A stretch of DNA of 64,000 nucleotides from Emydura subglobosa (taxonomy: Eukaryota; Chordata; Testudines; Chelidae): the NCBI GenBank assembly GCA_007922225.1, contig ML680046.1, positions 1,350,660 to 1,414,659 on the forward strand, read 5' to 3'. The position numbers were made by a program, and so were the translations under genes. Each line of letters begins with the position of its first letter. Position 1 is the first letter of the stretch. Positions 44,400-55,694 of this stretch are shown here, one piece after another. Under the pieces are notes generated by a model that was given only the letters and a program-made list of their open reading frames with translations, was not told where the DNA came from and searched no databases.

Positions 44400-45020
44400 G
44401 ACCATCCTTTCTGCGCTTTCAGCTGCCACCGGATACTTTTTTTTCAGGAGCCTTTCATTGTCCATTCCAAAAATATGACCTGTCCCTCTAAGCTGAGATT
44501 TGATGATCATTGCCTTGATATGCTGGTTGCTTTTGCTCTTTCAAGGATGTTAGTGTTTGAGACTTTGTCTTGCCAGTGAACCTTCAGAATAGAGTTACTA
44601 TAATTAAGTAGAGCACAATCATCCACACAAAAAAGGGACTTCACACATGAATTTCTTAAGAATTTGTGTCTGTGCAGTAAGCCTTTGGAGATTGAAGATG
44701 TTCCATTATTTCTGTACTTGTATGTAGATGGCTTTTGAAGATTATCTGTTGTGTAATTCAGAACAGCAGCAAAGAACAGATCAAAAAGATCCAGTGCCAG
44801 CACACAACCTTGTTTCACCTTCTGAGATATGGGAAATGATTTAGAAAGGCCACCATCCGAGAGTACAGTCGCATCATCATGGAATTGGTTTATGATGTTA
44901 ACAAATTTATTGAGATAGCCAAACTTTTCTCAAAATTTCCAGAGGCCATTTCTGTTCACAGAGGAGAAAGCTTTTTTTAGATCAATGAAGATAGCATAAT
45001 TTCCCCCTGTAGTTCCAAGA
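44400..45020 (-). pseudogene. LINE reverse transcriptase fragment, internally deleted
   Basis: On the minus strand: FIDLKKAFSSVNRNGLW (motif A, near 45000-44950), KQGCVLALDLFDLFFAAVLN (motif B, from 44818), then FCVDDCALL (catalytic box, VDD in place of ADD) and abruptly HWQDKVSNTNILERA, which belongs far downstream. About 100 residues are therefore missing. It ends QLRGTGHIFGMDNERLLKK. It resembles the zinc-finger LINE at 19.8-23.9 kb in general architecture but is a different family. A stop and frameshifts break it. Confidence 0.8.
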
Positions 45021-45619
45021 GAACTAATATTCTTCACATCTAGTTTAATAGCAGGCACTGATACTCTTGTATAGTGTCACTCTCAGCTATTGGACAGTTG
45101 CCCTGTTGCACATCAGAGGTGGCTGAATTTCACTTGTGGATCAGGGAAGTGTTTAATTTATGCCAGGGCTTGCCAGAGCTGAGTTCCGACACCTCTTAGC
45201 TTGGCAGTTCATATCCCCGACACTTTAGGCTTGCCGCATGAGTTATGAAAGTAAAGAAATTGCTTGATTCCTGGCATCTAATTACTGGATTCTATCACCT
45301 CTTTCATTACAAATCAATCACTGGATCAGAGGGTTCTAAAATTCATTGTAGTTTGTAAAATGCTGGAGAGTCCTTTAGGATAAAAGAGGCAGATTCAAAC
45401 AGGTGTTTTGTTGTTGTAACAATCTCTCCAGCTCTAGGTTTTTCATGTCATCTCACCCAGCCAAATCAGTCAATTGCCTAAAACCTGTGTTTGGATGCGT
45501 TTGGGGCTCAAATGAGAGATATCTGGCTGAAACTGAGTCCACAGAAGAAAAAGATGATGATGGCTGGTTGATGCAACTGGGAGATGGTGTGGATAATATC
45601 ACCCTTTCTGACTGAAGAG
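45021..45619. other. Unassigned non-coding DNA
   Basis: No gene recognised; part may be L2-like upstream sequence. Confidence 0.35.
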
Positions 45620-46110
45620 GTTTGCTCACCATTTGTGGTCTGGTTAGATTCCCAGTGTCTATTAGAATGGTCAGATCAACTTTATTTCCATCTATAAATG
45701 GTCAGGAGGTCATTGCCATATCTTTAGATGCAGACCTTATAACTGCTTTCCACGCCTCTGTCACCTCCAGTTTAGGCAACTGCAGCACACTCTACTTGTG
45801 GCTACATCTTAACTCCCTATCACCCCAGAGATTTAAGGTGGGCCAGAACTCAGCAGTTCATTTGTCACAGGGTGCAGCTTTCTGGAAGTACATGGCACCA
45901 GTGCTTTTTGGTCAGTGGTGGACTGGCTATTAAGCACTAGGTAAAATTTAAGGGGCTGATTCTGACCGATTATGATCTAAATGACCCGAGGCCTACATAT
46001 CTGAAAGGTCATCTGTCTTTCCATGCTCTGATGATTATCACTAGTCTTTCAACACCGGTTGCAGGTTAAAGATTCACCTGTAGCACCAACTGCCATCCTC
46101 GGCAGGTCTA
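45620..46110 (+). pseudogene. L2-like LINE, C-terminal ORF2 fragment
   Basis: The frame at 45622-45933 contains FHASVTSSLGNCSTLYLWLHL followed by VGQNSAVHLSQGAAFW, which fits the L2 C-terminal pattern of a 'VTSRLDYCN' block and a 'QNAAARL' block. After a frame break, GPTYLKGHLSFH-like sequence (about 45990-46025) follows. It lacks RT motifs A-C, so only the end of the ORF is left. Strongly diverged, hence old. Confidence 0.65.
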
Positions 46111-46937
46111 ACAGCTTTGAATAATTTCTTAACACAGCTGTATATCAGCATTTTTAATTTTCAAGGGATTCATCATCTCTTCTGCCCTCTATCTTTTCTT
46201 CCCAGAACTACAGTTTCAAGTAATGTTTTCTGGCTATAAACGAGGTGGCCTTAGAAATATTTTCGTCGTTTTTTTTTTCTACCAAAGCAGGAATCTTGCA
46301 AAGGTCACAGCTGATGAATGTCGTGAAGTTTGATCCATTCTACACCTCAGTGATTTTCATGAGATGTAAATATATTAATGGGCATGCTACTGGGGAGCTC
46401 ATCATTGTCACCATTTATCTTATTTACTACCACCTGCTCAAATGTTAAGCTGATACCGTAGTATAGTCATCCAGCACCTACAACCAAGTGCATGTACATA
46501 TCCAGGATTGTGAGATTCCAGCAGAGCTGAATGAATAGTAAATGAATGATTTATTCATTGGATTTCACCACCTTTCCCTGTTCATGAACCCTTCATGCAC
46601 AGATCACAAAATTCCCAAAAGTGTGAATCCAAAGTTATTAGCACACTATGTTTTGCAATGGGCTAATCTCAAGTTTGAGGCTGCAGAGGTCATATGTTTT
46701 TGGAGGCCCTGCTCTGTCAGCTTCACTTTCCAAAACACACCTTTTCTCCACAATCCTGTATGACCCTTTCTTCCCCAACACACACACATGGAAAATTATT
46801 GAAAAATCTGAATGAGAGTTAGCCCTTCATAGATGCACAGTAACATGCAGTGAAGTTCTGTCTTCCATCAAGATTCTGAAACACTTTCTCTCTGTCTCTC
46901 AAGTCACAAGCAATTCTTATTGGAGGCAGGATGTGCA
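46111..46937. other. Unassigned non-coding DNA
   Basis: No gene or repeat recognised. Confidence 0.4.
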
Positions 46938-47036
46938 AATGAACAGAGCACTGGACTGGGACTCAGGAGACTTAGTTCTATTTCCAGCCCTGCCACTAGT
47001 CTGCTGTGTAACCATGGGCAAGTCACTGCAAGAGGA
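46938..47036 (+). mobile_element. MIR/CORE-type SINE fragment
   Basis: GAGCACTGGACTGGGACTCA, CTGCCACTAGTCTGCTGTG and GGGCAAGTCACTG occur in the order of the 5' half of a MIR-type SINE. Confidence 0.75.
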
Positions 47037-48540
47037 GTTGGAGGGAAAAATGTTTTACTCCTTATTACAGGCTATGGTTCAAGGCCAAAATCCAGTCCTT
47101 TGCATTTTGGGATAATCTATAGATCCAGTGAGAGTTGCAGATTAATTTGGTTAATAAATAGATCCCAAAATGTGTACTGGGATTGTTTATTTGAGAAACT
47201 GCAGACTGGCAGCTAAAAGAGAAAGCAATTCCTAACTTTTTCTGTCAGTACCATCTGGCGTACCAGCATTCATGGAAAGGGTGGGAAGGTATCAGTTTTC
47301 TAATATTTTTATCTAGCTGAAACATCCACCATTCTTGTGAGGAAGTGAGCAAAACTGTTCGTGCCATGTGATTCAGCCACTTTTCCCTCCACTATGTCTG
47401 TATATAGTCCTGCCCTTTATATCTAAACATGCAGGACATCCCTCAGCAGTACTCAATATCATCAGCCCTTTGAACCTTGCTCTGTGAGAATAACATCACT
47501 GATTTAAAACATGGTTTCTTTCACTATGTCTGTAAGGTCAAGAGTAATTTCCCCTTAATTAGCCATGTCATTGCATCTAGAGACACCAGTCAGTTTAAAT
47601 TATCAGTGAAGACTAACATTATGAATGTTGCCTGTGTTTTAATTGGCTGGCTGAATGATAACCTATTTCCTGGGTTCAGATGGGTTGGTAACATGTTAAG
47701 AAATAGATATGTGCTCAAACCAAGATTCTTTATCACAGCACTCTTGAAAAAAACAAAACAAAACAGTAGTTGGACACTGAGTCATACTGGGCTAAATTTA
47801 CAAAGATATTGGTCCTTCATATATATATATATATATATATGTATTTTTTCAAGCAACTTCAAAGGAGTAATTATGCCTTCATTTTCATGTAATACCATGC
47901 ATACCCAGTTTGCTTAAGGCGTTTAATCATCATGTGTTTTTGCAAATGCTATTTTGTGTGCGCCTTTTAGGTGCCTATCTTAAAAGAAGCCAATTTGGGT
48001 TATTTTATGAAGGCGCAGTTTGTTGACAAGGTCCTTCCTTCCCCTTAGCTTTGGGGGTCTGCAATACAAGCACAGCTTAATCTGCATGGTCTGTGACAGG
48101 AATTAATTTTCCCTGCAGCAGAGGATACTAACATAGCCTTGTCATTGCAATTTATGACACTTGATTTTTGTATATTGTTTTAGTTTTGCAGTCTCCTGCC
48201 ATAGCTTTTCAACTGGAATAAAGATCAGCCTCAAGCACAATCAGTGCAAAAAAAGAGAAGAGAAAATAGTCCACTGGCAATAGAAGAAAATTGGTTAAAG
48301 AGACTAATTATAGAGCCTGTTTCTAGCAGCTCAACTAAGATTGTCACATCAATATCACTAGGCATAGCCATGATAATTCCATCCCCATGTGTTGTTTGAA
48401 AGTAATGAGCTGTTCAGGAAATCTCTACTCTTTGAAGAAAAGAATAAGGCTACTAAGGAAAAAAAATGGTACAAACAAGCAGAATGATTTGTCATCTGGA
48501 GCTGATTGATATTTTTTCTCCTGCATAAAACGTCAATGAA
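47037..48540. other. Unassigned DNA with (TA)n array
   Basis: A (TA)n run of about 11 units is at 47819-47840. The 146-aa ORF at 47477-47917 translates straight through this run and has no domain. Nothing else recognised. Confidence 0.4.
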
Positions 48541-48628
48541 CATTTTAAAAAAAAATGTTTTTCTCAAAAATTTCCATTGAAAATTTCAAGTTCTTGGCAC
48601 TAAATTGAGCCGAAAACCAAAATATTTT

Positions 48629-48827
48629 TCAATGCTGCCAGTGTCTCATGGGAGTTGTAATTCAAGTGCCTCATGCTCCCATTCTATTCTTTAGACTGGT
48701 CTCCTTGGTTGAACTATCTCCCATAGTCTCATTCCTTGCTTTCTGAAGGTGGTGTGCATCATGAGAAATGAAGCCAAGCCAAGGGCCGTTGTCTATAAAG
48801 GAAAGTTGGAGCATGAGGCATCACGGT
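48629..48827. repeat. Palindromic insert in AT-rich MITE
   Basis: TGCCTCATGCTCC (48667-48679) and GGAGCATGAGGCA (48808-48820) are exact reverse complements. GTCTCATGGGAGTTGTAATTC and GAACTATCTCCCATAGTCTC add an internal pairing. I recall a similar repeat from turtle genomes. Confidence 0.6.
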
Positions 48828-48910
48828 GGCATTTCAAAATCAAAATATTTCAGGTTTTGGATTTTCATTTTTTAGGCATCCAGGTTTTTGTCAAAAAAAT
48901 ACACTTTACG

Positions 48911-48932
48911 CAGAGAGAGAGAGAGAGAGAGA
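48911..48932 (+). repeat. (GA)n microsatellite
   Basis: About ten uninterrupted AG units within the AT-rich element. Confidence 0.9.
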
Positions 48933-49175
48933 AAATTTAGTTGAAAACCCAATTTTTCATTGGAAAACAGTTTACACAGAAATTCTGACTAGCCCTAAAA
49001 GCATCTAACAAAGCACTTTAGCTCAAATAGTCCCACTGAAGATATGCCCAATTGAATTAATCGAATTACTTCTAAACCTTCTAAAAAAACTGAATTACTT
49101 CTAAAGCATTGAAACCAAAAGGAGATGGTAGAATACTCAAGCCAAAATTTTGCCCACTTGAAGAGACTTTGCGGT

Positions 49176-49556
49176 TAGAGCTGGATGAAATGTTTTTGTC
49201 AAATAGTAAATTTGCCAACAAATCCAGTTTTGGGGTGAATTGGTTAATATTGACATTTTTAAACCATAGCAAGTTATCATTTGAAAATTACATTTTGTAG
49301 AAATGTATCTAAAGTTTGTTTCAAACTTTTTTGAGTTAAAAAAATACACCTCAAAACATAACAAAACAAACAAAAATGGGTAATGTGAAATGTTTTATTC
49401 AACCCTTGTGATTTTTTGGGGGGGGTTGTTTTTCATTTCACAGAGAAAAAAGTGAAATTTCAGTTTAGGATGTTTTTTTGTTTTTGTTTTGTTTTGTTTT
49501 GTTTTAATTTTTCAGTTTAGCTGCCAAACAAAAAATCAAGTATTCACTCAGCTCTT
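49176..49556. mobile_element. AT-rich MITE family copy, both ends present
   Basis: Starts TAGAGCTGGATGAAATG and ends TATTCACTCAGCTCTTA, giving a terminal inverted repeat of about 14 bp. Interior has a (GTTTT)n run (49477-49505) and a G-run at 49418-49425. Confidence 0.65.
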
Positions 49557-50004
49557 ATTTGGGGCCTGACTGTCCTTGATGCTGAACACATGCTCCTCCT
49601 GCTGATTTCAACTGGAGTTGTGAATATTCAGCATTTCTGAAAATGAGGCCGTTGATAAATAGACATGGTGGGAGTAGTGAGCTGAAACAAATTCTTGTGA
49701 GCTTAGTTACCTGGCTGAGAAAGTGTGTGAAGATTTTTAAAAAGTATAATAAAGGCATTACTTACTAAAAATGTATCATATCAGAACCATCCCTCAGATC
49801 ATTGTCTTTTTGTAGCAAATACACCCTTGAAATAGCATTCATCTGGTCTCTCAATCACATATTAGTAAATCTATACACAGAACTGTTCATGCTCATGCAT
49901 TCCATTTTACTTATACATTTCCCTTCCTTCATAGGGAGTATGGAATCATATAGAGCAATGTTCCATCAGAAAAAGTACAACAGTTTTTGTTCCGTGAACC
50001 CTGA
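49557..50004. other. Unassigned non-coding DNA
   Basis: No gene or repeat recognised. Confidence 0.4.
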
Positions 50005-50235
50005 GAGACAATGAGGCCTAGTAGACAGAGCCCTAGATAGGGACTCAATCGACATAGATTCTATTACTGATTCTGCCACTGGTTTGCTGGGTGACCTTAG
50101 GCAAAGCTTCTTCACACCTCTGAGCATTTTCCCTGTCTGTAAAATAGGGATTATGATACCACCCTCCTTTGTAAAGCAGTTTGAGATCTACTAATGAAAA
50201 GAGCTATATAAGAGTGAGGTATTATTATTATTATC
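50005..50235 (+). mobile_element. MIR/CORE-type SINE, nearly complete
   Basis: Runs from ATGAGGCCTAGTAGACAGAG through GACTCAATCGACATAGATTC, CTGCCACTGGTTTGCTGGG, CTGTCTGTAAAATAGGG, TAAAGCAGTTTGAGATCTAC to TATATAAGAGTGAGGTATT and a (ATT)n tail (50221-50234). It is the most complete SINE of the window and a good reference for the split copies. A tRNA-derived head is expected, but the A and B boxes are too diverged to call. Confidence 0.8.
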
Positions 50236-50404
50236 CTACAAAATAAGTGTCATTGGTCATGTTATCTCATCAGATGTATCTTAGGTGACCCAGGATCCTC
50301 TGAGTCAATTACAGCTTTTTATTCATTATGCTAATTGGTTTCCCACACTAACACCATTGAAACATAATTAGCAGTTCTCTTTATCAATCTTCAGGGAGCC
50401 TTAT

Positions 50405-50510
50405 TCTCTGGGAGGCCAAACCCTCAGTTGGTGTAAATTAGCATAGATCCACTGAAGTCAATGGCATTATGCAGACTTGCCCACACTGAGGCTCTGGCCC
50501 TGGGTTGTTA
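50405..50510. repeat. Palindromic repeat ('GGTGTAAATxAGCATAG' family)
   Basis: CAGTTGGTGTAAATTAGCATAG, CACTGAAGTCAATGG and GAGGCTCTGGCCC match the order of the copy at 58318-58400. Confidence 0.6.
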
Positions 50511-50649
50511 TACTGCTGGGGAAGCCATGTCCCTTACACAAACAGAGATGGGGACATGGCAGGAAGCACTATTCATGGATATGTTTGCATGTTGAAAATC
50601 AGGATTCGACCCAATCGTGTTGATACCTTTTGTTCGTTCGTTTGCTTTT

Positions 50650-52152
50650 CATAGAATCATAGAATTGGAAGGGACCTCAGGAGGTCATCTAGTCCAATCC
50701 CCTGCTCAGAGCAGGACTAACCTCAGCTAAATAATCCCAGCGAGGGTTTTGTCAAGCCGCAACTTAAAAACACCTAAAGATGGAGATTCCACCACCTCCA
50801 TAGGTAACCCATTCCATTTCTTCACCACCCTCCTAGTGAAAAACTTTTTCCTAATGTCCAACCTAGACCTCCCCCACTGCAACTTGACACCATTTCTCCT
50901 TGTTCTGTCATCTGCTACCACTGAGAACAGCCTAGCTCCATCCTCCCTGGAACCCCCTTTCAGGTAATTAAAGGCTGCTATGAAATCCCCCCTCATTCTT
51001 CTCTTCTGTAGATTGAACAAGCCTAGTTCCTTCAGCCTCTCCTCATAAGTCTTTTGCTCCAGCCCCCTAATCATTTTTGTTGCCCTCTGCTGGACTCTCT
51101 CTAACTTCTCCACATCCTTGTTGTAGTGGGGGGCCCAAAACTGGACACAATACTCCAAATGCGGCCTCACCAATGCCAAATAGAGGGGAATGATCACTTC
51201 CCGTGATCTGCTGGCAATGCTCCTACTAATGCAGCCCAATATGCTATTAGCCTTCTTGGCAACCAGGGCACACTGCTGACTCATATCCCGCTTCTTATCC
51301 ACTGTTACCCCAGGTCCTTTTCTGCAGAACTGCTGCCTAGCTCGTCGGTCCCCAGTCTGTAGCTGTACATGGGATTCTTCCATCCTAGGTGCAGGACTCT
51401 GCACTTGTCCTTGTTGAACCTCATCAGATTTCTTTTGGCCCAATCCTCCAGTTTGTTTAGGTCCTTCTGTATCCTATCCCTACCTTCCAGGGTATCTACC
51501 ACTCCCCCTAGCTTAGTGTCATCTGCAAACTTGCTGAGGGTGCAATCTACCCCATCCTCCAGATCACTGATGAACAAAACCGGCCCCAGGACCGACCCCT
51601 GGGGCACTCCGCTTGTGACCGGTTGCCAGCTAGACATGGAGCCATTGATCACTACTCGTTGAGCCCTATGCTCTAGCCAGTTTTCTATCCAATTTATAGT
51701 CCATTCATCCAACCCATACTTCCTTAACTTGCTGATAAGAATACTGTGAGAGACAGTATCAAAAGCTTTGCTAAAGTCAAGGTATATCACGTCCACCGCT
51801 TTCCCCACATCCACAGAGCCAGTCACTTCTTCATAGAAAGCAATCAGGTTGGTCAGGCATGACTTTCAATTGGCGAATTTCTGTTGACTGTTCCTGATCA
51901 CCTTCCTGTCTTCCAAGTACCTTAAAATGGATTCCTTGAGGACCTGCTCCATGATTTTTCTAGGGATTGAGGTGAGGCTGACCGGTCTGTAGTTCCCCGG
52001 TTCCTCTTTCCTCCCTTTCTTGAAGATGGTCACTATATTTGCTTTTTTCCAGTCATCAGGGACCTCCCCCAATTGCCACGAGCTTTCAAAGATAATAGCC
52101 AATGGTTCTGAAATCACATCAGCCAACTCTCTCAGCACCCTCGGGTGCATTG
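50650..52152 (-). mobile_element. CR1 LINE, best-preserved copy, 5'-truncated
   Basis: Begins on the plus strand with the CR1 3' end CATAGAATCATAGAATTGG and GGGACCTCAGGAGGTCATC, and extends 1.5 kb to GCACCCTCGGGTGCATT, where it is cut. It is more intact than the CR1s at 2.75 and 38.4 kb, so it is probably the youngest LINE here. A short (TTCG)n-like stretch (50628-50643) adjoins its 3' end. Confidence 0.95.
50727..52150 (-). pseudogene. CR1 ORF2 RT and C-terminal region
   Basis: Three frames in order. 51866-52150: WKKANIVTIFKKGRKEEPGN and YRPVSLTS, the first RT blocks. 51305-51826 (173 aa): YLDFSKAFD (residues 15-23, motif A), [10 protein letters not shown] (73-82, motif B) and FADD (100-103, motif C at about 51518-51529). 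50727-51443: [44 protein letters not shown]. Catalytic Asp residues are intact. Breaks: a stop/frame change near 51860, a small in-frame loss before DLEDG and a frameshift near 51305. The endonuclease is missing. Confidence 0.92.
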
Positions 52153-52344
52153 CATTTCCCTATTTTTTTGTTTTTTTTTTAATTTACTTAAGTGGGATTT
52201 AAAGTTAAGTGTTTTAATTTAATTCGTGCTTCAGTTGGGCAGCAAGAAACTATTTCACCTCTCTGAGGTGTCACAGCTCCCGTAGGGAATTCCAAGAATC
52301 AAATATTCAAGACGCAGATCACACACAAACCATAGGCCCAAATA
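52153..52344. other. CR1 5' flank
   Basis: T-run at 52161-52180 and AT-rich DNA; no feature. Confidence 0.4.
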
Positions 52345-52810
52345 TGGTTGTCAAAACTATTACGATCTACAGATGAAAAGCCCTATGTCACAGAGAGACA
52401 TTGGCCCTTTGAGAGGGAACAAGGCGGGTGCATCTGTGACTCATCAGCTGCTTCCCCTATAAAAGGGGGAGCACCTGAGGACAGACATAGGGAGTGTGAG
52501 TCAGTCAGGAAGGGGCAGGTGAGAGCTGCCTGGGAGTCAGGACACATGATGAGGTCTATGAGTCTACATGGAAAGAGGGAGGAATTTATCGGAAAGCCAG
52601 AGGATGGAGTGGCTAGCTTGCTGACTTTCTTGGGCCGGAGGCAGTGGGAGAAGGCTCACGGCAGAGAGCAGCAGAGGGAGATACGTTTGCTCTTGGACGA
52701 ACACAGCAACAGCCAGAGTGGTCTGAAGGCAGGAGTAGGGGACACTGGAACTGCTCTGGAGGCTCTGCTGGAAGCAGCACAGCCCTGCAATACCCTCTGT
52801 AAGAGCTAGG
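52345..52810 (+). repeat. LTR-like block with TATA box
   Basis: CACAGAGAGACATTGGCCC, GTGACTCATCAGCTGC and CCCTATAAAAGGGGGAGC (TATA at 52458-52465) in a G-rich setting fit a U3-R leader of an LTR element. The 153-aa ORF at 52348-52809 spans the TATA box and has no domain, so I read it as chance. No poly(A) signal or partner LTR found. Confidence 0.4.
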
Positions 52811-53454
52811 TATTAATATTAATATTCACAGAACAGTTAGAAACAAAATTCATAAAAAACATCACCTGCAAATGGAAGACAGGGCTACATCCCAGGAATA
52901 AATGACTTGCAAACAACAGTTTGACTACTTTGCTGCATAGTGTATGATAGTGGTTTCAACATTTACTAAACTGGGACAATTTCTCTCCCTCATCCTGCCT
53001 CCGAACATGTTCCTTCTCTTCTCTGATCTTGCCCACTTAGCAATGTGGGAAGGACAAGGTGGTCCTGATGCCTTAACCCTTGTTTGTAGCCCTCTGATTG
53101 AAAACCCCTGCCTATAAAGACAAAATAATAAATTAGAGTAACATATTCCCAGTTACCAGAAATACAGGAAATAAACAAGCAGAGGGGAACACTGACCATG
53201 CTGAAACGAATAGGAGATTTGATGTCAATGGCAAATGTTATATTGAATTCAGCAGAGCCATGTTTCACTCAGTTTCAAAAGCAGAAAGGCACTGAGACCA
53301 GAAATCCCCTCTGGCCTGCCACAAATGGACTGCAGGACCTCCAAAAGTGTCTGGCAGGGGTAGATAGGTGCATGAAAAGTCCCCGCTGCCCTCTGATGTA
53401 GTGGTTATGATGGGGCCCAGTGAGAACCATTTGAGATATGGTTAGATCACAACA
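52811..53454. other. Unassigned non-coding DNA
   Basis: No recognised feature. Confidence 0.4.
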
Positions 53455-53567
53455 TAATCTCCTAGGAGGGTGGTAAAAGTCCAATTGCTGGAGTCATTTA
53501 AAACTAGAATGGACATAACACCGGGCAACATCCTGAAGAGAATAATCCTGCAGTGCAGGCCAAATAA
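53455..53567 (+). mobile_element. CR1 3' end fragment
   Basis: TCTCCTAGGAGGGTGGTAAAAG, then GGAGTCATTTAAAACTAGAATGG and ATAATCCTGCAGTGCAGGCC follow the 3' end of CR1 in plus orientation. Confidence 0.65.
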
Positions 53568-54736
53568 ACTTAGTGCCATTTAAACCACTGGAGTTTTATC
53601 ACGGGCTGCATCTGGCATAGGAAATAACATGGTCCCCCCCCCCCCGGGGTTTTTTTTTTTTGACCACTGGAGTAGCACATACATTTGTTTGGGGTCACTG
53701 CCTCTGCAGTGATCAAAAGCAGGAGTTGCTCAAGAGAGAGTATATGCATTGTCACTGCAGGGCTGTTCACAACAAAACCTGAGTTACATGGACCTACTGT
53801 GGATTTTGTAGTTCATAGTTAGTTTGTCCTGAGAGCTAGTTGTATGTGCAAAAAATAGGTTGTGAAGAAAAATTATATATAAACTAAAATGTATTTTGGG
53901 GTCATAGTTAATTATAGTTTGTTTTGTCACAACTACTTCCCCATGAATATACATAAGCCTAAATATCCCATTATGGTTTAATTATACAGCCATTAGAAGA
54001 AGAAAATTGCTAATGAAAGTAGCTATGAAAAACTTATATCATCTGCAAAACTACACAGGGTATACCATGGATCTTTTCAAATATCATAGAAAAAAGATGA
54101 CTCTCCACAGACGTCAAGATTGTATTTAATAGCTTTTATACATTATCAGCTCCTTAATTATGTAAAATTATGAGTGTGCTGACTTTAGGAATTCATTTGT
54201 GTACCATTTTAAATTATACATTGGGCTTACTATAGGATACAAGGCGGGTACTTTTTCCACACCTGAACTATCTTTCTACCATCTGGATTTTTTAGTAATA
54301 AACTTCAAATTTTTCATTAAAGGCTGACATTAACCTTCAACACAAGGCTTTCAGAATCCAGTTATCCTCACACTGCAATAATGGATAATTGTGCTATTGT
54401 CTTTAGCCTTTTCCTGTCGGTAACATTTTGAGTGATGGTGACATGTCATCTGCAAATCCATTTGCTCTCCCCTGCATGAATGGAATAAAGCGATGCAGAA
54501 AAGACAATGCACACTCTTGTAAAACAAGCATCGTAAGCTCCTCTGTAGTGATTGCAAATCTTGAAAACATATAGACAGACTTCTGCTTTGGAAAGACATC
54601 TATCTGCTGCCAGACTAAAGCACTTATACAATGTAATGATCTCCCTGCAGTGGGATTGAATAGTATCAATAGGAATTAACACAGCTTTTTCTTCATGTAT
54701 ACAGGTTGATTATGCTGTAATGCCTCATTACACAGT
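53568..54736. other. Unassigned DNA with homopolymer run
   Basis: C12-GGGG-T12-type run at 53633-53661, a likely sequencing or slippage hotspot. Three overlapping minus ORFs at 54351-54682 have no domain. Confidence 0.4.
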
Positions 54737-55000
54737 CTATGGCCTTGTCTGCCCAGGAGATTTATCGAGGTTACTGTCATCAGTGAATACCTACCCAGTC
54801 CCTAGTGACGATTGACAAACCTAATACCATGCTGAAATTTGCACCGGCAGCCTACCTCAGTTTCAAGCAGGGTTAAGCTGCCTATGTGCAAATCGTGATA
54901 ATGGCAGCTTTGTTAGTACACATACGGGGTTTGCCCCAGGACGGCTAGACTGGTATTTGACCCCCAATGCCTGAGATCCGCTGTGTAGGCAAAGCCTTAG
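54737..55000. mobile_element. Non-autonomous TIR element (MITE)
   Basis: Ends CTATGGCCTTGTCTGCCCAG (left) and CTGTGTAGGCAAAGCCTTAG (right) are imperfect inverted repeats. Length 264 bp, no ORF. No clean target duplication. Confidence 0.65.
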
Positions 55001-55111
55001 TAAAAATGTCAAGACAGGGCTAGATTCGGATCTCACGCCACCACAAAACGAGACTGACTCCTTTCAAGATAAGTAGGGCCCCCTCGGACACCTGGTGTGG
55101 CATCAGACAGT

Positions 55112-55425
55112 TAGGGTATGTTTACGCAGCGAAAGAAAAACCCGCAGCAGAGAGTCTCAGAGCCCGGGTCAACTCACTCAGGACCGCAGGGCTTGGGCTG
55201 CAAGGCTAAAAACAGCAGTGTAGACACATGGGCTCAGGCTGGAGCCTGGACTCTGAAGTCCGGTGAGGTGGGTGGCTCTTGGAGTCCTGGTCCAAGCCCT
55301 GAGCCCCAGCCCCCCTTTGCTGGGGTTCTGAACCTGGAGCCTAGCCTGAGCCTGGATGTCTGCATTGCTACTTTTTAGCCTCACAGCCTGAACCCTGTGA
55401 GCTCGGTCAGTTGACTCGGGCGCTG
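55112..55425. mobile_element. MITE related to 5382-5636, first of two
   Basis: Starts TAGGGTATGTTTACGCAG and carries a palindromic interior: CAACTCACTCAGGACCGCAG and GGGCTCAGGCTGGAGCCTG are mirrored by CCTGAGCCTGGATGTC and CAGTTGACTCGGG. The right terminal repeat is missing where the second element starts. Confidence 0.65.
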
Positions 55426-55694
55426 AGGGTCCGTCCACACAGCAACTAGACACCCTCCACTGGCCCGTGCCAGCTGACGAGGCCTCAGGGGGCTCAGGCT
55501 GGGGGGCTGTTTCACTGTTACGTAGACTTCAAGGTTCGGGCTGGAGCCTGAGCTGTGGGACCCTCCCACCTCGCAGGGTCCTAGAGCCCAGGGCTACACA
55601 GCAATGAAACAGCCTGACGGCCCAAGGCCCGCATGCCTGAATTGACTGGCACTGACCAGCTGTGGGTTTTTAATTGCAGTGTAGATAGACCCTA
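55426..55694. mobile_element. MITE related to 5382-5636, second of two
   Basis: AGGGTCCGTCCACACAGC (left) and CAGTGTAGATAGACCCTA (right) are inverted ends; the centre GGGACCCTCCCACCTCGCAG/GGTCC is palindromic. It either inserted into the end of the first element or lies head-to-tail with it. ORFs in this region (55118-55569) mirror each other because of the palindromes. Confidence 0.65.

Larger units (their letters stand above)
48541..48999. mobile_element. AT-rich MITE family copy with nested insertion
   Basis: Left AT-rich part (48541-48628) and right AT-rich part (48828-48999, ending TTCTGACTAGCCCTAAA) surround a different, GC-richer block. The end is a diverged form of the family end CCAGCTCTAA. 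Confidence 0.5.

Noticed and set aside
47477..47917. 146-aa plus ORF
   Set aside because: Includes the (TA)n array as YIYIYIYI and has no domain.
52348..52809. 153-aa plus ORF
   Set aside because: It reads through a TATA-box-bearing LTR-like leader; no domain.
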